Below are positions 38,273 to 44,578 of a DNA stretch of 44,578 nt, one piece after another (within the stretch, counting starts at the first letter, position 1; each line of letters begins with the position of its first letter). The stretch comes from JAXLVB01 sp044228045. Its GTDB lineage: Bacteria; Bacteroidota; Bacteroidia; Cytophagales; Spirosomataceae. The stretch is from positions 1-44,578 of the forward strand of contig JBGAVQ010000009.1 in NCBI GenBank assembly GCA_044228045.1, given 5' to 3'. The notes under the pieces were generated by a model. The model was not told the DNA's origin, searched no databases, and saw only the letters and a list, made by a program, of their open reading frames with translations. Made by a program: the position numbers and the translations under genes.

Positions 38273-38307
38273 GGGTAATTGATGGTTGTATTGTTGGATG
38301 GTTAAAT

Positions 38308-38325
38308 GGCTGATTTTAATCAGCC
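38308..38325 (-). terminator. small hairpin after the T9SS cargo gene
   Basis: GGCTGAT and ATCAGCC pair around TTTA just after the stop of the T9SS gene on the minus strand. The following T-tract is short (ATTTAACC), so termination is likely but weak. Confidence 0.45.
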
Positions 38326-38330
38326 AAGCA

Positions 38331-40145
38331 CTATTTACTGACAACTAATTTTTTGACTACTTCTCGTTTGCCATCTGTGAGGCGCAAAAGATACACGCCA
38401 TTTGATAGGCAAGACAAATCAGCCTCGGATTTTGACACTTTTTGCTGATAAAGTTGCCGTCCTGATAAGTCAAACACACTGAGGTCGGTAATGGTTTCGT
38501 TGTTCCAGAGAATTATGCCTGATGTTGGGTTTGGAAAAACTATAACATCTTGACTATCAGTAGGCTCTGTGCTTGTTATTACTTCTTTAATAGTACTGCC
38601 AATTACAGGGCGAAGCAATAAACTACCTTGTACTTCACGGTTTTGAACCCATTCTACCCCAAAATTAAAGAAAATTCGGTTGCTAAACTGAGCGTTATTC
38701 TTATCTAAACCTACTGAAAGCGGCACTTCGTTGAGTTGGAACCAACCAATGTAAAATGTATCTTTGACGGCCACTGCTTTATCAAAAGCATATTCAATTA
38801 GTCCATCTGGAGTGTCTGGATATTTGGCTTGAAAGGCCCTTTGATACAGAATTTTGTTGGGCTTACCCTTGTCGCTATCAAGCACTTGCACCACAAACGA
38901 TTGCCCCGTAACGTCCTGCCCAAAACGAGCTAAGTTGAGCCGAACCGCCGAAACAACATCTTCTTTATTGAGTATAAAGCGAACCACAGCACGGTCTAAG
39001 CGAGTAATGCGAGCGGCGTATTCGGCAGAGCCGTCGTCGTAGGCATAAAAATCATCTAATACTGTAAACGTCGAAAGCGTATCGTTGCGGCGTAAGTTCA
39101 CACCCGGAATCGAAGGGTTTTGGTCGTCGGTAGTGAGGATGTCAAATTTGTAGTTGAGAACCGCTTTTTTGCCTGCAAACGAACTGGGTAGGGGAGAAGG
39201 CTTAGCCCATTTTAGTTGTGAAGACAAGGACGGAATATTTTCTGAAACAGGTGTTGTAACCCGCTGAAACTGTTGCTTACTAATGGTATCGGTTACACTA
39301 AAAGTAAAAGTCGTAAAGTTGTTATTATTGAACAGGTTCGTTATATCGGTCTTTACAGAATCAGCCGTTTCTGCCGCAGGATTGAGCAAGTATTGTTTGA
39401 GAGGCATAGCCCAATATCGTTTCAAAAACGACGAAATAGGCTTACGTGTGGCTACGTCTTTTACATACAAATCGTTGAAACGCCGACCTTTGTTCATATA
39501 CACATAGTCAATATGCCAAGCGTCGTAACGACCTGATTCTCTGCCGTATGCCTGAAAACGAAACTGAAAATCTTTGTGCAAATAGAATTGCGCACGCACG
39601 GGAACAAGCACCTGCGAAAAATTGAGTGGGGTAGTTTGCGCCGACTGCACCCACACCGTACGCCAAATGCCTCCGTTGGTCAGAAACTGCAAACTGAGTG
39701 AGTCGCCATCGCCAAAATCAGGTAGCTCGACCAAGCCCTTGGCTTGCCAATAAAAACTTAGGTAAATAGAATCTTTGGGGGCAAAAGCCGATAAATCAAT
39801 CGGCCTCGATGTAAGGGTATCTATAGCTCCTTGAGCTTGGTCAAAGGTAGCGTAGGGAGTTCCGTTGGCTTTCCAGCCATCAAAAGTGGCTACGTTTACC
39901 GATGGATGTTGAAGCGTGCTGGTATTGTTAATGACAGTGCCACCGCCTGTTTGCCAGAGGGTAGCATCGGGCGAACCGCCACGAGCCAGCGAAAAATCAT
40001 CAAAAAAAGGCAACTGCAAGGCAGCAGTACGAGTTGTAGTGCGGTTTTGCTCCGTGGCCCGATGGGTTGGCACAGGCACTATTCGCACTTGAGCTACTGC
40101 CGAAATGGCAAGCAGAAAACAAAATAAAGAAATTAACTTTTTCAA
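38331..40145 (-). CDS. secreted protein with T9SS type A sorting domain
   Basis: The product has 604 residues with a signal peptide ('LISLFCFLLAISAVAQ'), a large beta-rich ectodomain ('FFDDFSLARGGSPDATLWQ', 'GRYDAWHIDYVYMNKGRRFND') and a classic type IX secretion C-terminal domain ('VFPNPTSGIILWNNET', 'LSVFDLSGRQLYQQKV', 'GVYLLRLTDGKREVVKKLVV'). It is exported through the outer membrane and anchored or released at the surface. The ectodomain is not recognised as an enzyme. This gene is the strongest phylum marker in the window. Confidence 0.87.
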   Translation of the reverse strand: MKKLISLFCFLLAISAVAQVRIVPVPTHRATEQNRTTTRTAALQLPFFDDFSLARGGSPDATLWQTGGGTVINNTSTLQHPSVNVATFDGWKANGTPYATFDQAQGAIDTLTSRPIDLSAFAPKDSIYLSFYWQAKGLVELPDFGDGDSLSLQFLTNGGIWRTVWVQSAQTTPLNFSQVLVPVRAQFYLHKDFQFRFQAYGRESGRYDAWHIDYVYMNKGRRFNDLYVKDVATRKPISSFLKRYWAMPLKQYLLNPAAETADSVKTDITNLFNNNNFTTFTFSVTDTISKQQFQRVTTPVSENIPSLSSQLKWAKPSPLPSSFAGKKAVLNYKFDILTTDDQNPSIPGVNLRRNDTLSTFTVLDDFYAYDDGSAEYAARITRLDRAVVRFILNKEDVVSAVRLNLARFGQDVTGQSFVVQVLDSDKGKPNKILYQRAFQAKYPDTPDGLIEYAFDKAVAVKDTFYIGWFQLNEVPLSVGLDKNNAQFSNRIFFNFGVEWVQNREVQGSLLLRPVIGSTIKEVITSTEPTDSQDVIVFPNPTSGIILWNNETITDLSVFDLSGRQLYQQKVSKSEADLSCLSNGVYLLRLTDGKREVVKKLVVSK

Positions 40146-40234
40146 ACGAACAATTGTGTATAAGACTAAACTCAGTTTCGCCCTCAGTTAAACAAGATGA
40201 GTAAGTTGATAGTTTAAGAAAGTTTGGATTAAGG

Positions 40235-40249
40235 TATTGATAATCAATA
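40235..40249. promoter_or_regulatory. TATTGAT-A-ATCAATA palindrome
   Basis: A 15-base perfect palindrome lies between the PASTA and T9SS genes, upstream of the T9SS gene. Its half-sites resemble TTGAT/ATCAA, but the one-base spacer is wrong for an Fnr operator. It may be an operator for another regulator. Confidence 0.25.
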
Positions 40250-40293
40250 ATATGCCTGACTATTGTCTGTAAACCAAATCCTGAAAGCTACTT

Positions 40294-41088
40294 TTATTTC
40301 GTCCCATCGCCTTCTTGCTTGGGAGGGGCTTCGCCGGCTACCCATAAATCAATAATGTCGCCAACTCGAATCTTATTACCCTCGCCAGATGCAGGATTTT
40401 GTCGAATAATAGTACCCGGAGGCTCGACAGCTGCTGGGTCGTACTGAATCACCGTGAAGTTGAGGTTAGAACCTGCCAAGATGAGCTTGGCTTCTTCAAT
40501 GGTTTTTCCAACCAAATCAGGGATTTCCATCTCTACATTGCCGAGGCCGTCGCCTACTACCAAATTTATTTTTGACCCCTTGGGTACTAACGCATCTTTT
40601 TTGATTTCATTGCCTCCAATGAGTTGCCCGATAACAGTATTTTCTCGAAGGTCGTTTCGGTAACTGAGTTCGCCCATCAACAAACCAAAACTTTTGAGGA
40701 GTTGCTCGGCACTCCGTACAGACATGCCAGTGAGGTCTGGCATTTTGATTTGTGGGGCGTGCAAGGCGGTAATGGTGAGGTAAATCTTGCGTCCTTCTTT
40801 GACTTTGGCACCTGATTGGGGGTACTGCGACAGCACCGAAAGCGGAGCGGCCCCCGCCACAAACGTGCAGTCGCTAATTTCGAAGCGCAGGTTGCGGTCA
40901 TCCAAAAAATCTTCCAATTCTTCGGTTGTCATGCCTTTGAGGTTGGGCACGGTGATTGTCTCGCCATGATTGGTACTCCACGGCAGATAGACAAAAAAGA
41001 AGCCCAAAAACAGAATAATCAGCAGACAGATAATGATTCCGGCGTGTACATAAACATCTCGTTTGCTTGCCGTACTGATTTGTACCAT
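40294..41088 (-). CDS. PASTA-domain membrane protein
   Basis: The product has 264 residues: a short cytoplasmic start, one membrane helix ('AGIIICLLIILFLGFFFVYL') and three PASTA repeats ('TVPNLKGMTTEELEDFLDDRNL', 'KMPDLTGMSVRSAEQLLKSFGL', 'EIPDLVGKTIEEAKLILAGSNL'). PASTA repeats bind peptidoglycan fragments or mediate envelope contacts. Unlike Gram-positive PASTA kinases, no kinase domain is attached. Bacteroidota often carry such a kinase-free protein. Confidence 0.88.
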   Translation of the reverse strand: MVQISTASKRDVYVHAGIIICLLIILFLGFFFVYLPWSTNHGETITVPNLKGMTTEELEDFLDDRNLRFEISDCTFVAGAAPLSVLSQYPQSGAKVKEGRKIYLTITALHAPQIKMPDLTGMSVRSAEQLLKSFGLLMGELSYRNDLRENTVIGQLIGGNEIKKDALVPKGSKINLVVGDGLGNVEMEIPDLVGKTIEEAKLILAGSNLNFTVIQYDPAAVEPPGTIIRQNPASGEGNKIRVGDIIDLWVAGEAPPKQEGDGTK

Positions 41089-41186
41089 GTAGCTATGAGT
41101 AAATTTGGTAAGTGCGTAAAGTTATGATTTTCTGATTTCTTATGCTAATTCGTAAGTCGTAATCTGTTTTTTGTTGTTAGCTAAAA

Positions 41187-41211
41187 GGCTAATAACAAGG
41201 CTTAGTTAGCC
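41187..41211 (-). terminator. hairpin after riboflavin synthase
   Basis: GGCTAA (41187-41192) pairs with TTAGCC (41206-41211), and on the minus strand TTTTAGC follows. It lies a few bases after the riboflavin synthase stop. Confidence 0.4.
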
Positions 41212-41217
41212 AATTGT

Positions 41218-41829
41218 TTACTGATAATTGCTGATTGACAACTGCCCCAGTTCCAGCATTCGCCTAATGTATTTGCCCACTATATCAAACTCCAAATTGA
41301 CAGTATCTCCTACTTGTAATTGTTTAAAAGTAGTATGTTCGTAGGTGTAAGGAATAATAGCCACACTAAATGCGTTGCGAGTAGAATTAAAGACGGTCAG
41401 GCTTACGCCATTCAAGCAAATAGAACCTTTCTCAACGGTAATATTCTCAGAATCAGCATTATATTCAAAGTCAAAAAGCCAACTGCCATGCTGGTCTCGG
41501 CGGCGAGTACAAATGCCAGTTTGATCTACGTGCCCTTGCACAATATGCCCATCAAAACGCCCGTTGGCAGGCATACAACGCTCCAAATTGACAAGACTGC
41601 CAATAGCAAGCGATCCTAAATTGCTTTTTTTGAGTGTTTCGTCAATGGCTGTTACGCAATGGGTATCGTTGGTGACTTCTACCACAGTGAGGCAAACACC
41701 ATTGTGACTTACGCTTTGGTCAATTTTCAATTCAGACGAAATAGCTGATTTTACCCGAAAGGTCAGGTTGGTTGCTTGCGGGATTATTTCAATGATTTCG
41801 CCGAGGTTTTCTACAATTCCAGTGAACAT
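41218..41829 (-). CDS. ribE: riboflavin synthase alpha chain
   Basis: The product has 203 residues and starts with the family signature 'MFTGIVENLGEI'. Two lumazine-binding barrels follow ('SVSHNGVCLTVVEV', 'VNLERCMPANGRFDGHIVQGHVDQTG' and 'GSICLNGVSLTVFNS'). It dismutates two 6,7-dimethyl-8-ribityllumazine molecules to riboflavin. It is a single gene here, separate from other rib genes. Confidence 0.95.
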   Translation of the reverse strand: MFTGIVENLGEIIEIIPQATNLTFRVKSAISSELKIDQSVSHNGVCLTVVEVTNDTHCVTAIDETLKKSNLGSLAIGSLVNLERCMPANGRFDGHIVQGHVDQTGICTRRRDQHGSWLFDFEYNADSENITVEKGSICLNGVSLTVFNSTRNAFSVAIIPYTYEHTTFKQLQVGDTVNLEFDIVGKYIRRMLELGQLSISNYQ

Positions 41830-41917
41830 ATCTTACTACATTTGCAGGCGCATATAAAAACGATGCGCTCATTTTTTTGCAAATTTACACATCTTAGCCA
41901 CACCAAATAGTATTCTG

Positions 41918-42553
41918 ATGAGCCGAAACAAGATATTGTTGCTGATAATAGCCATAGTTGTGGTAGCTATTGTCTATTACTCACTTACGGGAAGTAGCGA
42001 ACCCGCACAACCTCAAACCACACAAACAGGAGCTTATGCCGAAGAATTGACTCGCCAACGTAAAGGGAAAGATGAGTTTTTTAAGACAGGTAAAGAGTCG
42101 CCGATACCTGAGAAAGAAAGAACCACCTTTAAAGGCCTCAATTACTTTGAGCCTGATTCTACTTGGCGGGTGTGGGTTCGTTTTACGCCAATTTCTGCTG
42201 CGCAGGCAGTGCCAATGAGCATGACAAGCGGCGAAGTAGAGGCTTACTCCATAGCAGGCAAAGCCATGTTTGAGCGTGAAGGAAAAGTACATACACTCAC
42301 TTTATACAAAGAGTTGGGTAGGAAGATGTTCTTTTTGCCGTTTCGAGATGCCACCAGCAAGCAAGAAACCTACGGAGGTGGGCGTTACTTAGATATTCCG
42401 ATGGGTATGGTCAAAAACGACTCGCTACTGATTGATTTCAATAGGGCTTATAATCCGTTTTGTGCTTATAATGAGGAGTTTACGTGCCCTGTTCCACCCG
42501 AAGAAAACCGACTGTCAATAGCAGTAAGAGTGGGGGAGAAGAGTTATAAGTAG
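41918..42553 (+). CDS. DUF1684 protein with N-terminal membrane anchor
   Basis: The product has 211 residues with an N-terminal helix ('ILLLIIAIVVVAIVYYSL') and a DUF1684 domain: 'GLNYFEPDSTWRVWVRFTP', 'AMFEREGKVHTLTLYKELGRKMFFLPFRDATS', 'ETYGGGRYLDIP' and 'LIDFNRAYNPFCAYNEEFTCPVPPEENRL'. The domain is widespread and its function is unknown. It stands between divergent ribE and the convergent WG-repeat gene. Confidence 0.85.
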   Translation: MSRNKILLLIIAIVVVAIVYYSLTGSSEPAQPQTTQTGAYAEELTRQRKGKDEFFKTGKESPIPEKERTTFKGLNYFEPDSTWRVWVRFTPISAAQAVPMSMTSGEVEAYSIAGKAMFEREGKVHTLTLYKELGRKMFFLPFRDATSKQETYGGGRYLDIPMGMVKNDSLLIDFNRAYNPFCAYNEEFTCPVPPEENRLSIAVRVGEKSYK

Positions 42554-42638
42554 TTGTTGGCTGGTTAAAGTATGGTTAAGGTATTGGCAAAATCCAATCC
42601 ACTAATTCCCAATAACCACTAACTAATTTTCACAAACC

Positions 42639-44578
42639 TCACTGATTGGCCTTTCGCAAGATTTCCTCAAATTGGGGGCAGTTTGATTGGCATTCGCCCT
42701 TGATGTTGAGGAGGTATTTAACACCGTTGGGTTCTGTTAGTTCAAGATGCTCAGTATCTAAGTATTCAATGTTTTTAAATACGCATGGGGCTATTTTGGC
42801 ATTAAAGGGGTTAATAATTCCCATCTTGTTTTCTCCTTTTGATACAATTGCCAGGCCATTGTTAAATGCTTTTACTTCGTCGTACTCGTAGCTAATGACC
42901 AATTTGCCTTGTCCATCAATAAACCCATACTTGTTATTTTCGTACTTTACAGCATAAAAGCCCTCCCGAGGGGATAGAAGTTCTTTGTAAATACATTTTA
43001 CTATGATATTTCCCGTTGTGTCAATAAGTCCCCATTTGTCGTCTCGCCGAACAACAAACCTATACAAACGATCGTAACCCCTAACCGATTGATAGCCCAT
43101 TTGGGTGATGGCTTTGTTGGTGCTTCGGCTAATAAGATGAAAGAAAGACCGCCTCACGCCTTCAGACTCATTAGTGACAAGGGTTTTAACAAGCAAAAAA
43201 TTACTCATCAATGTGTCGGTAAGTTGATAACGATAACCATCAGAAAACGATTTGTCGGGCTGTAAGATAATCTGCCCTTTCAGATCAACTACTATATCGA
43301 GTAAGCATTTATCTGATTTGCTGACACTACTGCAAGCTGGGTTGAGCTGTCGTACTACCACGAAACCGAAGCTGTTGAAATTATCCACTTCACGGTATTT
43401 GGTCGGAATGGCCTCGCTGCCATCTCTACGAATAAACCCACACTGTCCTTCTTCTCGGCAAGCGGGGGCCAGGTTATACTTGTTAAAAGCACCTAACGAT
43501 ACAAAAACGGGGGCAATTACTTCTTGAAAGGCTTTGTCCACCAAACCAAAGCGTTTGTTTTTGTCTTGGATGATGGCATAGCCTTGTTCGTCGAACGGAC
43601 GAATACTCTGATAGGGCTTACTAAGCTTGAAGTTGTTGAGTTGTAAAATAAAAATGTCTTCTTTGTTTTTGACAATAGCCACTCCAGATGCGTTAAAACT
43701 GCCTACTTCGTCATAAATAGCGGGTAGTTTAACAGAGCCTGTAGAGTCAATGAGACCAAATTTTTTATCAACTTCTACTCGAGCCAAGCCTGCAATGCCT
43801 GCTACCTCAACTCGGTCAAAAACAACATCGCTCCTTACTTTTCCATCAATTCGGATAAGCCCGTATTTTTTGCCAATTCGCACCAAATACAAGTCAGAAC
43901 TTTTGAAGAAAGGGGTGATTTCATCATAAAACTCTGAAATAGGCTGCCGAGTTTTATCAAATTGATTGTCAATAATGGCAAATTTGGCCGTCGTGTTCAC
44001 GACTTTTTTATTAGTGGGTTGTGCAGGTGGAGCTTGCTTGTATTTAGCAATACTAAAACCCCACTTGAGGGGAGATGCACTCTCAATTTCGGTTAAGGCT
44101 TCGCTTTCGTTTCCAGAAAAATCTATAAAAAACCATTCAAATTTCTTGACCAATGCCCGCCCTTGGTTAAAAGGTTCGGCTTGTTCGTATTGGCAAACAA
44201 TGGACTCTATGCCCGAAATACTCAAATATCCAAATACTTGGTTTTTTTTGATACGAGCAAAGCCTTCGCTATAATTATCTACTGAGCCATAACGTGGGTT
44301 GTTTTGCAACGTAGAGACCGGATACGCCAAAATACGCTGTTGATTAGCATCGGTGGTCCAGGTTAGGTTCACGTTACCACCAATGTCATTGAGGGTTTCG
44401 GCACTTTTGAGCATACCGAGTCGCCAAAAAATATCGCTACGGAGTTGGTACTGAAATACGTCTGGAATGGAGTCGGTTTTAATCTCGTCTAATCGTCCTT
44501 GATAGCTAACTTCTTGGTTTTTCAAGAACGTGGCATACGACTGGGCGTTGTCGAAGTTGGTTACGTCTAATGCTTTTT
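42639..44578 (-). CDS. WG-repeat protein, N-terminus cut by window edge
   Basis: The frame is open from the window end (44578) to the stop at 42639, about 645 residues. A TTG at 44525 could be a start, but the sequence before it is also coding ('NAQSYATFLKN'), so the gene probably begins outside. At least eight WG-type repeats are visible: 'YGLIRIDGKVRSDVVFDRVE', 'KFGLIDSTGSVKLPAIYDEV', 'KRFGLVDKAFQEVIAPVFV', 'CGFIRRDGSEAIPTKYREV', 'KWGLIDTTGNIIVKCIYKEL' and 'KYGFIDGQGKLVISYEYDEV'. WG repeats form a beta-rich domain of unknown function, often in surface or secreted proteins. Confidence 0.88.
   Translation of the reverse strand, partial: KALDVTNFDNAQSYATFLKNQEVSYQGRLDEIKTDSIPDVFQYQLRSDIFWRLGMLKSAETLNDIGGNVNLTWTTDANQQRILAYPVSTLQNNPRYGSVDNYSEGFARIKKNQVFGYLSISGIESIVCQYEQAEPFNQGRALVKKFEWFFIDFSGNESEALTEIESASPLKWGFSIAKYKQAPPAQPTNKKVVNTTAKFAIIDNQFDKTRQPISEFYDEITPFFKSSDLYLVRIGKKYGLIRIDGKVRSDVVFDRVEVAGIAGLARVEVDKKFGLIDSTGSVKLPAIYDEVGSFNASGVAIVKNKEDIFILQLNNFKLSKPYQSIRPFDEQGYAIIQDKNKRFGLVDKAFQEVIAPVFVSLGAFNKYNLAPACREEGQCGFIRRDGSEAIPTKYREVDNFNSFGFVVVRQLNPACSSVSKSDKCLLDIVVDLKGQIILQPDKSFSDGYRYQLTDTLMSNFLLVKTLVTNESEGVRRSFFHLISRSTNKAITQMGYQSVRGYDRLYRFVVRRDDKWGLIDTTGNIIVKCIYKELLSPREGFYAVKYENNKYGFIDGQGKLVISYEYDEVKAFNNGLAIVSKGENKMGIINPFNAKIAPCVFKNIEYLDTEHLELTEPNGVKYLLNIKGECQSNCPQFEEILRKANQ

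Noticed and set aside
40235..40249. Palindrome TATTGAT-A-ATCAATA as a fourth Fnr site
   Set aside because: Half-sites fit, but the one-base spacer places TGA and TCA too close for Crp/Fnr binding.

Overview
The window reads as chromosomal DNA of an aerobic to facultatively denitrifying member of the Bacteroidota, most likely a Cytophagales-type bacterium. The evidence is: a protein with a type IX secretion C-terminal sorting domain, a DUF5686-type CarboxypepD_reg/beta-barrel protein, clade II nosZ, a fused ccoNO gene with mono-haem CcoP, TAnnTTTG-type promoter boxes, AT-rich DNA and little sign of Shine-Dalgarno sequences. No species call is made.

Region 1 (1-9.7 kb, all minus strand) is a nitrous-oxide reduction operon, read in the order cytochrome c, nosZ, nosL (fused to a membrane domain), nosD, nosF, a multi-pass membrane protein, nosY. 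It continues without an obvious break into a fasciclin lipoprotein, a cupin, a group III truncated haemoglobin and a PepSY membrane protein cut by the window edge. Region 2 (9.6-16.1 kb, minus) is a cbb3 oxidase operon: ccoS, fused ccoNO, ccoQ, ccoP, ccoG, a 49-residue ccoH/fixH, a TauE/SafE protein and a Crp/Fnr regulator, ended by an intrinsic terminator. The copper ATPase ccoI is instead at 29.8-32.2 kb, divergent from a second, cysteine-rich Crp/Fnr regulator. Upstream of the nos operon, the cco operon and the ccoI/fnr pair there are TGA-N6-TCA sites placed 36.5-37.5 bases from a -7 box, which suggests one oxygen/NO-responsive regulon. The cco leader also holds a complete intrinsic terminator, a candidate small RNA or attenuator.

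Region 3 (19.2-29.8 kb, plus strand) is a surface-sugar cluster: a glycosyltransferase-like protein, an SpsF-type nucleotidyltransferase, a split transketolase, a class III aminotransferase (frameshifted), a GNAT acetyltransferase, an SDR dehydrogenase, a KdsC-like phosphatase and a short NeuB-type synthase. It is followed by xisH/xisI, a sterol-desaturase-type hydroxylase and an SMR transporter. The set looks like a nonulosonate/ulosonate pathway, but the usual NDP-hexosamine front-end genes are not here and a transketolase pair is, so it is the best candidate for an undescribed pathway. The cluster also carries an 80-bp MITE-like palindrome with 9-bp direct repeats, a tract of short direct and inverted repeats that supplies a start codon, and two single-base frame lesions in short homopolymers.

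Region 4 (32.4-44.6 kb) is mostly ordinary chromosome: a cNMP-domain-only protein, a DUF4230 protein, a sodium/solute symporter with a strong terminator, a lipoprotein, miaA (both ends formed by GC-rich repeat sequence), two rhodaneses, a T9SS cargo protein, a PASTA protein, riboflavin synthase, a DUF1684 protein and a WG-repeat protein truncated by the window end. No rRNA, tRNA, CRISPR array, complete insertion sequence or replication origin was recognised.
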